Shown: piece after piece, positions 9,835-20,059 of the stretch
Layout: the number at the start of each line of letters is the position of its first letter
Numbering within the stretch: position 1 is the stretch's first letter
Assembly: GCF_030269925.1 (NCBI RefSeq)
Contig: NC_085131.1
Span: 634,001-698,000, forward strand
Reading direction: 5' to 3'
Length of the DNA: 64,000 nt
Origin: Bombyx mori
Lineage: Eukaryota > Arthropoda > Insecta > Lepidoptera > Bombycidae
Made by a program: the position numbers and the translations under genes
The notes under the pieces: generated by a model
The model's input: the letters and a program-made list of their open reading frames with translations, nothing else
Database searches by the model: none
What the model was told of the DNA's origin: nothing

Positions 9835-12054
9835 TTAAGAAATAACTTCATACTGGGGAATATGTGGTTCAAACTCAAAACCGTTATAATGAGTAAAGCT
9901 TAAATTCCTAGTCCCTGGAGCTTCAGAAAAAGGTGTCAGTTCAATAACTAGAGATGAGAAGGTGGGTCTCTCATCGGGATCAACCTGCCAGCACTGAAGA
10001 CACACTTGGAACAACTCATCTCCAACATACGAAGGCTGTGAGGGCCTCATTCCTCTTAATATCCTACTGCCTACATCTTTATTCCCTGAATGAGAATATG
10101 GAGTTGCTCCCAGGGTAAGGACTTCCCACATCAAAACTCCAAAAGACCAAACATCTGCCTTTGGATTATATCTAGTTTGTCTTAACATTTCATGAGAAGT
10201 CCATCTTGTATAATCAGGAGTCTCATGTAAAGATCTTAAGTGTGACAAGCCAAAACCAGCTATTTTGACAGTTCCATTTTCACTTATGATCATGTTTCTG
10301 CAACAAAGTTTCTTATGGACAATTTTCCTTGTGTGAAGATACTCCATTCCTCGGGCAACTTGCACACAAATCTGTAATACCTTATTCTCTGTTATCGAGC
10401 AAAATTTATTATTCTGAATGTCCCTTTGTCTACTTAACAGCAACATCTCTTTCAAAGTTTTCTTAATGTCTTCCAAAACTACAAGCAAAGTGGTATTAGT
10501 CTCACAGATGCCTATTAATGAGATAACATTTTCATGTTCACTGGTTTTTATCAACAGATCTAATTCTTGTAGCATCTGCTTCTTCTCTGTTTTTTCAAGT
10601 TCTCTATCAGCTATGACCTGAACCAAGCCAACAGTCTGCACTCCACCTTGTTGCACTTTTCCTTTAGTGAATTTACCATATGTCCCAACACCAACAACAC
10701 ATGATATGTCTGTTTCAATTAAATTCCGTGGAATATTCCAAAGTTTACGTTTTAAATTTCCATAGTAGTCTACTCTTTCTTCATCCTCAAGAATAAATCC
10801 GGAGTTTTCTATTTCAACACAAGGTTCACTTAAACTTAACGGCATTGATTGAGATCCCCTTTGCATTCGTACAAACTGTATTCTGCGACGTAAAATTATA
10901 ATCAGTCCTATGCCAATCAGCAGTAGTACTACTCCAATGGCAATACCAGCACCTAGTGCTACTACCATCGGAGATACTTCCTCAGGTTCATTAATGTTCA
11001 AAATAATCTTTTTGGTTGACTCAGCATATCTAACTTTTCTGACATGGTTCTTCTCACTCACTACTCCTAAAGACACATCAATGTCATTAGTTAATGGCAA
11101 TGGAGCATTGTAGAAACCATTGTATGTACTCCTGTCTCCAATGATGAAATCAGTCTTTATATCATCAGGATCCAATTCAGCAGTGATGTAGTAAGGTAGA
11201 CCTTGTTCAGTTGCATATGTATGGTTACTGAGAGTATCCACTATGAAGCCTTGTTGATACAACTCTATAGAAATGACTATTCTGTACATAGAAACTGGCC
11301 CATTCACATTCTTAGCTTTGGGAATATGTACAACCATTCTGTCACCTCGTCTTTGAATTATCTCTACATCAGGTGGACTAGGGTCTGGTGTTCCAATTAC
11401 TGTCTCAGTAACCATGGTAATATTTGGACCTTCTTCATCATAATTCAAGGCTGCAACACTGATGTTGTACTTGGACCCAGGATGCAGGTTTAAGAGTTCC
11501 ATATTTAAAGTTTCATTGGATACTCTCCATTCCAATGGTTTCAGATTGTAATCAGAATAAGTTTCAATAACAGCTGCTCGAATCACATATGAAGTTATGA
11601 AGGAGTATGCATTAGGAGCAGACCAACGCAGTCTCACTGTAGTCTCTGTGGCGTTAAATAGGACCAGATTGCTTGGCTGACCTGGAGCGACCACATCCGT
11701 ATCATATACACTAGTAGCATTGTTACCGCCGCATTTTTGAGTTTCGTTCTTAGGGCATACCGTGTGACAGGAGTCTAAGGGCAGTTTGAACTTTCCCGGT
11801 GAATTGCCGCAGAAACAAGTAGATTCATTGCCTATTAAAGCATATTTGTAATGTACCTGTTCACAAGCATTGAGACATGCGTCCACGGATTGACCCGTGT
11901 GCGTATTTAATACTTCTTCGGCTTTTAGCACATAGCAGCCAATGTAATCTCCACGTTCACATAAACATGCAGCAAAACACAACAATATGATCACAAATAT
12001 TCTCTGAAACCACTTCTCCATTGTTTCCAGGCAGCAATTTCTAATCATAACCAT
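9835..12054 (-). CDS. Wsck: Wsck: WSC/FN3 receptor-like protein with a degenerate tyrosine kinase domain
   Basis: One uninterrupted 739-residue frame. Seen in order: a hydrophobic signal segment (about 16-32); a Cys-rich WSC domain (about 36-118, starting GDYIGCYVLK); an FN3 domain (about 124-222) and a second beta-rich ectodomain segment; many N-glycosylation sites; one membrane segment (about 363-388) followed by RRR; and a tyrosine-kinase-like domain (about 446-708). This order matches insect Wsck. The glycine loop GVGTYG (455-460), DVWSFGV and DERPTF are kept. However, the VAIK lysine position reads GLVQVI, HRD reads HKK (Lys582) and DFG reads GFG (Gly600), so I infer a pseudokinase. The APE motif reads SHE. 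The first Met is used here; Met12 gives a more typical signal peptide start. It is intronless in the window. Its ligand and signalling partners cannot be read from sequence. Confidence 0.92.
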   Translation of the reverse strand: MVMIRNCCLETMEKWFQRIFVIILLCFAACLCERGDYIGCYVLKAEEVLNTHTGQSVDACLNACEQVHYKYALIGNESTCFCGNSPGKFKLPLDSCHTVCPKNETQKCGGNNATSVYDTDVVAPGQPSNLVLFNATETTVRLRWSAPNAYSFITSYVIRAAVIETYSDYNLKPLEWRVSNETLNMELLNLHPGSKYNISVAALNYDEEGPNITMVTETVIGTPDPSPPDVEIIQRRGDRMVVHIPKAKNVNGPVSMYRIVISIELYQQGFIVDTLSNHTYATEQGLPYYITAELDPDDIKTDFIIGDRSTYNGFYNAPLPLTNDIDVSLGVVSEKNHVRKVRYAESTKKIILNINEPEEVSPMVVALGAGIAIGVVLLLIGIGLIIILRRRIQFVRMQRGSQSMPLSLSEPCVEIENSGFILEDEERVDYYGNLKRKLWNIPRNLIETDISCVVGVGTYGKFTKGKVQQGGVQTVGLVQVIADRELEKTEKKQMLQELDLLIKTSEHENVISLIGICETNTTLLVVLEDIKKTLKEMLLLSRQRDIQNNKFCSITENKVLQICVQVARGMEYLHTRKIVHKKLCCRNMIISENGTVKIAGFGLSHLRSLHETPDYTRWTSHEMLRQTRYNPKADVWSFGVLMWEVLTLGATPYSHSGNKDVGSRILRGMRPSQPSYVGDELFQVCLQCWQVDPDERPTFSSLVIELTPFSEAPGTRNLSFTHYNGFEFEPHIPQYEVIS

Positions 12055-12240
12055 TAATTTATTGTAATGTCAAGCCATGGCAGATAGAGCCGTTTTATAT
12101 TTATTAATATATTTGCAATTAGGAAAACGATGACGCACAAAGTGAATACCTAACAACGGTTTTGATTTAACTTCTCAAATATAATAAGTGTTTAATCTAT
12201 GATTTAACTGTAGCTTACTTCAATGTTCTTTCGTTCTATG
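12055..12240. promoter_or_regulatory. 5' flank of Wsck (probable promoter region)
   Basis: About 185 bp of AT-rich sequence between the Wsck start codon and a family E retroposon. No clear TATA box or initiator stands out. If transcription starts here, the retroposon sits immediately upstream. A spliced 5' UTR exon further away cannot be excluded. Confidence 0.3.
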
Positions 12241-12670
12241 CTTTTTTTTAATGGATTTTATGACCTGGTAACTAATACCTTTAGGTCAAGTCTTATTTTA
12301 ATTTTAATGATAGGTACGTAACTTGTTTATATGAAAATGATATTATGAAATGAAATGAACTTGATTATTATGAAACATGGCATGAAGTGAAATGAAAACG
12401 AAATGAAATGACATGAGATGAGATGATACGGGATGAAGTATAATCACAGTAAAATGGCGGTCATTTACTGAAACTTTTTCAGTGGACTTTTTGGAAGATC
12501 CCGAGAAGTTACGTTCAGTGGCTTTGTTTCATTTTCCCACATTTGTGCACTTTCACAGATACTAAACAGTTAATAAACCACCATTATTACACATTTAAAC
12601 CCGAAGAAACACTAAATAGACAAAATAAAACAAATCACACAACTTCACTCCTCGCGTTCCCGCCAAAAAG
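12241..12670 (-). mobile_element. Family E retroposon, copy 1 (poly(A) tail, 14-bp duplication)
   Basis: On the minus strand it starts GACTTTTTGGCGGGAACGCG and ends in a poly(A) tail (the T run at 12242-12249). It is flanked by TCTTTCGTTCTATG (12227-12240) and TCTTTCGTTTTTTG (12671-12684), a 14-bp duplication with two mismatches. A near full-length second copy is at 58121-58527. It contains GAAATGA-type tandem repeats, no open frame of note and no tRNA-like head. Confidence 0.75.
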
Positions 12671-12773
12671 TCTTTCGTTTTTTGCTGTTGGTCGGTGTCA
12701 CAGATTAATAAATTAGTTATGATCATAGGTTATACAATTAATGTTATGGTCGATGTCGAATTCTAGCCTCTAA

Positions 12774-13557
12774 AGCGCCTTATTCACGATCCATCTTGCT
12801 GTACGTCCCGCCAAGGCCATGCACGATGCACGATGCAAAACGATCATGAATAGGCTTGACGTACGTCGATAATTATTATTAATTGTTTGCTGGATTTGCA
12901 CGACCGATTTTGCGTCCAGCGAGTGCCCCCACCACCGCGAACGTCGTGCAGATAGACAGTGAATAACGCTGACGTACGTCAGAGCGGTCCTGCGTCGTGC
13001 GTGCTTGATCGTGTGTAGACTTGCTGTACAGCAAATTTAACATTTAGAGCTTGCTTCGAGAGGAGACTGCACGTCAAAATGGATCGTGAAACACTTTCAA
13101 GATTTATTGAAAGATATAAGTTCCACATGTTTGTGGAATGTCTCAAGCGCAGACTATATGAATAAACAAAAAATTATAAACGTATTGCAATTTTTTAGGT
13201 CCATTTTAGGGGAAGCTGCAAGGATTGATAGCGTGCGTAAAAAATGATATTAATTATTTGAGTATACTCTGCACGTTTAAAAAAATCATCCAAAACCTCT
13301 TGCTATTTTTTGCCTCTCTTCTGCTGCTGCAGCTGACAACATCAGCAGGACTCCCATTTTTGGCGTTTTGATAAAATAGCTGGCATTTTAAATAAATTAA
13401 ATCCCTCTCATTTAATTCGTTCGATTTATACTGTTCGCGCTTGCGGCCTTGAGCTGACGTACAGCCGTGATGGATCGTGAATAAAGCGCTAAATACATCG
13501 TGCATCGTGCATGGCCTTGGCGGGACGTACAGCAAGATGGATCGTGAATAAGGCGCT
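12774..13557. mobile_element. PIF/Harbinger-like non-autonomous element
   Basis: Terminal inverted repeats are perfect over 62 bp (12774-12835 and 13496-13557), beginning AGCGCCTTATTCACGATCCA. The element is flanked by TAA on both sides (12771-12773, 13558-13560). A 3-bp TAA/TTA duplication is the mark of PIF/Harbinger. Inside the right end a second diverged copy of the terminus lies at about 13452-13490. Only short frames remain: a 28-residue plus-strand frame starting MDRETLSRFIERYK near 13080, and a minus-strand frame at 13254-13535. It is therefore non-autonomous. Confidence 0.85.
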
Positions 13558-13559
13558 TA

Positions 13560-14214
13560 AGGTAGGTACCCACCTAAACTTCAATACCTATTACCTAAAT
13601 TTATCATATTTGGCATGTGCCAATTACTTATTAACTCCATGGTCAATAATGCGTAGGCATCGGCTCAGTGAATTTGGCCCCCTCTTTTTTTGATTTTCGA
13701 ATATTTGTTTTTTTAATTATTTGCTCGTCGTTTGTTCGTTAATGTTCAAATGTAAAAATTGTTTGTTCGTCTTTTATTTATTTATAATTAATTAAACAAA
13801 TGATCACCCTTAAGTTGGCTCCTCTTACTAGATATCTTTATTTTTATCGCTTAGATTATTTAATTTTGATCAATTATCGTTTGTTCGACGACTATTGCTG
13901 ATTGTTCGATCATAAAAACAATTAAATTCTCAATTATTAATTAAAAAATAATAATAATAATAATAATAATTTTATATCTAATAAGTAAAGCATCACCTCA
14001 CGCCTACATTGCGCATACACCGGTTTTGTCGGTCAGCTGGCTATGGCCGTATTTACTAGCATTTTGTTAACAAGTGCATTTATACTGTCTAATTATTAAA
14101 TTAATTAATAAAAAATCTATATTACTTGAATAGCAATGTGAAAATAATAAAGATAGGTCACACAATTATAAATTCAAATATTTTGAAGTATATATTTAAA
14201 AAAAATACTAGCTT
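13560..14214. other. AT-rich intergenic stretch
   Basis: No gene or recognised element. It holds an (AAT)n microsatellite at about 13948-13970 and TTTGTTCGT / TTGTTCG motifs near 13705-13900. Confidence 0.6.
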
Positions 14215-14625
14215 AAAATTTTCATTCAATTTTAATATGAAAAATGAGATGAAGTTGATTAATTTGAGACTTAAATCAATTGGGACGAAATAAAATTAAG
14301 CGAGATGAGATGGGACTTTATTTCAATAAAGTCTCAGAAAAATAATGGCTTTCACTTTTCACTGAACATTTTAAAAGAACCCGATATATTACGTTCAGCG
14401 GTTTTATTTCACGGTCGCACATTTCTGCAGTTTCATAAATGCTAAACAGGTAATCTATCTATCTTTCAACCCACGTCCACTGCTCCCAAGCCACGCCACA
14501 ACTACCGATTATGCGCTGCCTGCATCCAATGGATCCCCGTGAACCTTAGTAGGACGTCAATAAACCACTGTTATTTAACACTGAATCCTGAAGAAATATT
14601 AAATTAACAAAATTATGCAATTCAC
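14215..14625 (-). mobile_element. Family E retroposon, diverged copy 2, with an insertion
   Basis: Aligns with 12241-12670 through the GAGATGA region, TTACGTTCAGCGG, TTTATTTCACG and GCACATTTCTGCAGTTTC blocks. The alignment breaks after CTAAACAGGTAA and resumes at TCAATAAACCACTGTTATT. The gap is filled by the unrelated segment at 14452-14557. Confidence 0.6.
14452..14557 (+). repeat. Dispersed repeat family F inserted in a family E copy
   Basis: CCCACGTCCACTGCTCCCAA through TGCGCTGCCTGCATCCAATG to GTGAACCTTAGTAGG resembles the block at 63433-63620 (GACGTCCACTGCTAGACATG, then GCATCCAGCGGATCACCGCG). It is a common lepidopteran interspersed sequence. Confidence 0.55.
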
Positions 14626-14639
14626 ACATTTTTGCAAAG

Positions 14640-14960
14640 GTTGAAGTCATGTTTGTTGTATGAAAAATGAAATATTTTAAGGAAGGTAGTGAAATGGATG
14701 TGAATATGAATTGAAATTTAATAAAAAAGATATTCAACTATTTAATGTAAGATGAGACAATACTGAAAAGACGTGTCTACGTAAAAGGAAATTACCTATC
14801 AGTGAAGTTGTGGAAATTTAATAAAAGTTTAATGGTCTTTTTGGAAAAATCCAACATATTTTGTTTCATTTTACCTGTACAATTTTCTAAACATACTATA
14901 GTCATTATTAAAAAACTTTACAGCGAACCGAAATTCTTAACACTTTTAACAGATTAAAGC
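14640..14960 (-). repeat. Possible third, strongly diverged family E copy
   Basis: Shares AATGGTCTTTTTGGAAAAAT, TTTTGTTTCATTTTACC and CTAAACATAC with the two better copies, in the same order and orientation. Divergence is high and the ends are not clear. Confidence 0.4.
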
Positions 14961-15084
14961 AAATGATTAAAGTAGACTTGAGATAGACCATTAAAAATCG
15001 AAATTTATTCTATTATTATTAGTGAACGTTGTAATCAGAAGATTGAAGATTGAATTTTGTACTGGTGGTACAAATTGAAATTTT

Positions 15085-15330
15085 GTACTGGTGGTAGGAC
15101 CTCTTGTGAGTCCGCGCAGGTAGGTACCACCACCGTGCCTATTTCAGCCGTGAACCATAATGCGTTTCGGTTTGAAAGGTGGGGCAGCCGTTGTAACTAT
15201 ACTGAGACCTTAGAACTTATCTCAAGGTGGGTGGCGCATTTACGTTGTAGATGTCTATGGGCTCCAGTAACCACTTAACACCAGGTGGGCTGTGAGCTCG
15301 TCCACCCATCTAAGCAATAAATAAATAAAA
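15085..15330 (+). mobile_element. Bm1 SINE, body and tail
   Basis: GTACTGGTGGTAGGACCTCT at the left, the GCGTTTCGGTTTGAAAGGTG block, CTATGGGCTCCAGTAACCAC, and the CTAAGCAATAAATAAATAAA tail. The tRNA-like head is missing. The opening TGTACTGGTGGTA is also present just upstream at 15056-15070. Confidence 0.93.
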
Positions 15331-15921
15331 AATTAGGTTGCGAATTGTACCAAAACGACTCTGCCACATATTATGTATTAGGCGTGATACGAAGTTTAAT
15401 TTATGACTTTGCAACTTTATTTTATCATTAGTACGGCTTAATTTCCAAAGTAATTACATGCACCACTTTCAAGTTTCAAACAAACTGCTTGTGATAGGGC
15501 GGATTCTATGTCACAACCGTTTATTTCTGCCACGAAACTTCATGCGTTCTAGTTTGAGGGGTGAGACTGTCGTTAAATAGCTTTCTTTTTAATTATCTTA
15601 GGATTTTTGTGTATGCTGTCCACAAGGACTAAGGCCAATAACTGTTGCAAAAACTATACTTACTATTAACGTGTTCCATACCACAAAAAAATCATGAGGA
15701 TAATACGAGCATCAGCTACTTCTTTGTTTCGTTCACTCACGTGACATTTGTTTTGAATGGTGTGTCAACTAAGTTTGACAGCCGCAACTGAAATAAAACG
15801 AATTTGAAATTTAAAATTTCATAAACGTTACATACATACAGTGGTTTGAATTGTCTAAACAAATGTAAACAATTATAGTGAACGAAGAAAATTGCTCAAA
15901 ATAAACACTCAACTATTAAAC
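15331..15921. promoter_or_regulatory. Upstream region of the NuSAP-like gene
   Basis: No exon or clear repeat, apart from a very diverged Bm1-like patch near 15480-15580. The start codon at 15922 has a good context (AAACATGG). About 150 bases upstream of it are AT-rich and may hold the promoter and 5' UTR. No TATA box is obvious. Confidence 0.35.
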
Positions 15922-18900
15922 ATGGCTACCAGATCTGGAAAGCGTAAGTAATTTACAAATTTATTCTAATAACGTTCGTAATACGTGAACATATAGTAAA
16001 AATTGGTTCTTCTTACTGTTTCCAGGCATACGAAGTATGTCCAACGACTCTACAGTGAAAGATGATGTTGATATTACCGTAAGAAGCGAAAGAAAAGTAC
16101 GGAATAAACTTTTAAATGGAAACACGGATGGTTCGTGCATTAATGTAATAAAATGTAAAAAACGTAGTAATTACGTACGTTATCCGACTGACGATGAACA
16201 ACATTCAGCTGACAACGATCTTGATGGTATTGAAACTAAACAGTCTCGTTCCACTCGTAAAAACACCCTAAAAGACCGCAACACCATCTCAGTAAACAAT
16301 GAAAATACAGAGAGTTTTGATGCAAAAAAACATGTTAGAACTACTCGCAGAACTAAAAAGGCCTCTGAGAGTTCCATAGAAAATGTTCCAGTAACAGAAA
16401 ACATGTACAAGCGAGAAGAGCACAAAACTAAAAACAAGAAATGTAACAAGAAACACAGTTTGAACTATGATAAAACTGTTGATGTGGTTCCTAAAAAAAC
16501 TAAGTCTCGTAAAAAGAAAGGAAAGAAATCTACTTCTATTGTGGAGTCTGTCGAGAATGAGAATTTTAATAAAGGAAACTTATCAACTGATTCATTCCAT
16601 AGTGCTTCAGAAAGCCCCACAAAAACATTAACATTAAATACTAACAAAAGTATTAAAGAAGCTATTCATTTGGAAACTAATTTTAAATCACAAAATGAAC
16701 CCAAAAGTGAAACAATATTAAAAGATAATGAATCTAAGCCAATTGTCAATGAAAATATTAAAAAAAATACACACAAAAAAAAATCTAGCATAAAAGAGAA
16801 AATAACCGACACAACTTTTGACTATTGTGAAATTAAATCGTCTCCTTTAAAACAAAACACATCCATTCAAAGCACTACAGAGTCTTGTGAGATGTTTGAA
16901 ACACACAGGAACCAGTCAATAATTAATACTACATATGATAAAAATGACAGCACGGATAATGTTAATGTTACTTACGAAAAAGCTAATACCTCTATTAAAG
17001 ACAGTAGGCCAATAATGACCCTGTCAGACGAGATTCAAAACTTGCAAAAATCCAATAACAGTCAAATACTCAATACAACAGCAAAGAATAGAAAATCAGA
17101 ATTTTTAAATAATACATTTGACAAAGAAAGTTCGATTGACATTGCAAAAAGGAAGTCATCATTAAAAAATTCGACATTTGATAAAAGTTGTACGGGGCAT
17201 GAGGCTTCAGATATAACTTTTGAAGTTCTTGATCACAACCTTTCTGAGTCTTCGAAAAGAAAATCTTCTGTGGTAAAGAAATATAACAAACTAAGTGAAA
17301 TTCACACCACAGCAAAGATTAATAATGAATTGACAAATGAAAACTTAGCCCAGCCTAACATTAAACCTGATGAGAAACTCAACACAACCTTTGATAAAAC
17401 TACAAAAACATCGTTATTAAGTACTGACTCCGAGAATGATGTATCTCGCATCAGCATTACTAGTGATGATTCCAGCATTACTCCACTTCATGATTCCAAT
17501 ATTATTAAGGATACTACCTTAGTTCTAATAGAAAGTAGTATGGATGAGAGCCTTAATATAGCTAAAGATACCTTGAGCTCACAGGAATCTGTAACTCCTC
17601 TGAAACGTGAAGGAACTTTTACTAAAGATGGGCCAGAATTAGATTCTGAAAGCAAGAAGGCAGCATCTGTGACACCTAAACATACTCCCGTCAAACGCAT
17701 GTCTCTTCCTTCACCTGGATCCACACCATTTCCAAATAAGAGCTCACAAAAAGAAAGATTATTAAATATCACTCGATCTATTGAGAAGAGTAGGCGGTCT
17801 TCTTTAGTTGAAGTTGTCCCGAGAACGACGAAAGTAATGTTTTGCAGTCCAGTTGATAACCCAACTATTTTCAGTCAGCAGAGAAAAAAGGTTATTAAGT
17901 CAAACTTGAAGGGATCAAACAAGAGTTTTGTTGTTGAAGAGAACGGTGAGTGAAAATGTTTGCACAATATATTACTTCGCTGATTTCTGTATACGTCATC
18001 TCGAATCATAAATACGTCACAACGCCATAAATGCAAAATTATTTTATTTCCCAGAGCTGAAATCACGATCTACCGCCCGCAAGCGTTCGTACACTCAGAG
18101 CGACGCTGAAGATGCGAGAGCCAAACGCAAACGCGTCACGGAAACAGCGGTGGAGCCAGCTCGAAAGAGGACCTTCAGTGCTTCTGGTGAGCCCGACCAT
18201 CTGGTATTTAAATACGGAACTTCTTACTCTTCAAAATTGGCGCGCAAATTGCATCAAACTTGGCCGACGTCATTCGGGGCTATTGTCATTTTTTTTTATT
18301 GCCCATGTAGGCAGACGAGCATACGGCCCACCTGATGGTGAGTGGTTACCGTCGCCCATGGACTCCAGCAATGCCAGGGGCAGAGCCAAGTCGCTCTGCC
18401 TACCGAAAATATTTAATTATATTTATGTTAAATTATACACGTTATCATTGTGATGATGATACATTTCACGTCGACTTCGGCAGATTTGGCTGAGATGGAT
18501 GGGCCTTTTTACCTTTGGGCCGTGGCTCCTAAATACCAGCTACTTTCATTTGACTCCATACAGAAGAAGAACAGTCGATAATGCCATTCTCACAGATCGT
18601 TTCATTAAGTGGGCCGTATGCTTGTCTATCTATAAGGACAATAAAAAACAGAGAGAAATGTTTAACCTATTGCAGTCCGTTCCGAGATTTCGTGTCCTTG
18701 AACGATATCTATATGTACCTTGCTCGAGCGGTCATTGCTTAACTTCTGTACTGTCGGGTGTTTTGTGACCTAAAGCCGTTCCGTGTAAAGGACTAAACCT
18801 GAACGAGAGCAAACCAATTCCCATTAAAGACACGAGAAATTTCGTAAATAAATCTAGTAGAGGTCATACTCATCACGTTGTTGTTTTTTTTTCTAGCTAA

Positions 18901-19876
18901 ACTCTCAGAATTATTCACACCCCAGAGAGTGGTTACACCATCGAAACCCAAGCCAAATTCTCAGTTCAATCGCACGAAACTGCCCAATTTTGCCGCTCTG
19001 CATCAGAAGCAGTTCGACAAGATGGAGTCGCTAGACGAGTGCCAGGAGCGGAAGGCGAAGCGGGCGAAACAGCTGCTAACCCCAACTGGGAGTGTAGGAG
19101 TTTCGGAAAAAATCAGTCCTAAAGGTATGTAAGCGCCTAGTTTTCAATAATATAAAAAAGTTAATTACTTATGAACCTTCGTAAGACAGATACTACGTGA
19201 ACATGCTGCCCAAATCAGAAACAAGCTTAGATTTTGCTGCATCACCCATCCTAAATAAGTACAAATGAGAAAAAGTTGATATCACCAAATCACTATACTT
19301 GAGACCTTACAACTTATATCTCAAGATGAGTGGCGCATTTACGTTGTAGATGTCTATGGGCTCCAGTAACCACTTAACACCAGGTGGGCTGTGAGCTCAT
19401 CCACCCATCTAAGCAATAAAAAAAAATAAAAAATAAAACACATAACCATAATAGACTTACCTATATACTTTACAGCTTCCACCACAGAACAACAGAAAGA
19501 ACAGCAAAAACAAAAAGTTTCCAGCAAAAAAAATCCGTATGATTTTCAAGTTAATCCAGAATCAAAACCAGGCTACACTAGGTTCGGCTTCAAACTGAAC
19601 ATGGACATTAATCCGTTCTGTGTACCGACCAAAAACATTAACCACACCAAGGCATCAAAGCTATCAAAGCCTAATGGATTAATCAGGCAGGCAACATTAC
19701 CGTCCCTGACTGGAACCACTTCAACGAGGAAGGAAACAGCTAAACAGTTGGTCATGAGAGAGAAATCCTTCACCGATAAAAGAACAGGAAAGATTCAAGA
19801 GACTAGGACAGTTATTAAAGGGGTCAGGACAAATAGACGTTTCGATTTGCAAATGAGATTGAGGAATTTAAATTGA
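15922..19876 (+). CDS. NuSAP-like basic, Ser/Thr-rich (spindle-associated?) protein, five exons
   Basis: Exons 15922-15943, 16026-17945, 18055-18186, 18897-19124 and 19476-19876 join in phase with GT-AG introns to give 900 residues. Exon 1 encodes only MATRSGKR with the last codon split. Exon 2 encodes a long, disordered, Lys/Ser/Thr/Asn-rich region. Between about residues 270 and 465 it repeats a T-[FY]-[DE]-K motif (NTTFDK, NSTFDK, NNTFDK, NTTYDK, VTYEK). Residues 610-613 (KVMF, then CSPVDNPTIF) look like an RVxF phosphatase-1 docking site. Exon 3 is basic and nuclear-signal-like (RAKRKR). Exon 4 holds LPNFAALHQKQFDKMESLDE (720-739), which resembles the KMES segment of nucleolar and spindle-associated proteins that bind microtubules. 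I infer a mitotic microtubule or chromatin protein. The gene structure is firm; the family is moderate. Confidence 0.75.
18283..18410 (-). repeat. Dispersed repeat family C, reversed, in intron 3
   Basis: The T-rich start, then TATTGCCCATGTAGGCAGAC, GGTTACCGTCGCCCATGGAC and GCAATGCCAGGGGCAGAGCC, match the copy at 58979-59066 and, reversed, those at 29719-29835 and 50196-50270. It is an A-tailed 3' end of a SINE or LINE. Confidence 0.7.
18480..18720 (+). pseudogene. Non-LTR retrotransposon (jockey/R1-like) C-terminal remnant
   Basis: Conceptual translation gives WAVAPKYQLLSFDSIQKK and, after a frame change, VDNAILTDRF followed by ELF-like and RF patches. These are a familiar string near the C terminus of lepidopteran non-LTR polyproteins. 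The frame is broken. It lies in intron 3 of the NuSAP-like gene. Confidence 0.6.
19291..19440 (+). mobile_element. Bm1 SINE, 3' part, in intron 4
   Basis: Begins at the ACTATACTTGAGACCTTACA block and runs to the CTAAGCAATAAA tail and A-rich end, about 35 bp before the exon 5 acceptor. The 5' half is missing. Confidence 0.88.
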
Positions 19877-19965
19877 ATTCTGTTTCCCTTATCTTAAATT
19901 GGTATTGTGTAAATAGTTTGAACTTACTCAATTATTACTATAAACCCAACTAAGGCAGACTTTGT

Positions 19966-19971
19966 ATTAAA
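19966..19971 (+). terminator. Variant polyadenylation signal after the NuSAP-like stop
   Basis: ATTAAA 90 bp downstream of the stop codon. No canonical AATAAA occurs before the one carried by the Bm1 copy at 20060-20307. Confidence 0.3.
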
Positions 19972-20059
19972 CTAACCAAGATACAGCCACAGGTGACAAT
20001 AGATTAGTTGTAGTAGGTAGTTTGAGGAATTTGGAGTCATTCATTATCCACCAATACAT

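Noticed and set aside
11203..11493. 96-codon open frame on the plus strand
   Set aside because: Antisense shadow of the Wsck ectodomain; no domain recognisable.
15480..15590. Bm1-like patch upstream of the NuSAP-like gene
   Set aside because: Only scattered words match (CACGAAACTTCATGCGTTCT, GAGGGGTGAGACTGTCGTT); too diverged to annotate with boundaries.
18112..18453. 113-codon frame overlapping exon 3 of the NuSAP-like gene
   Set aside because: Wrong frame relative to the spliced phase and runs into a repeat; a shadow of exon 3.
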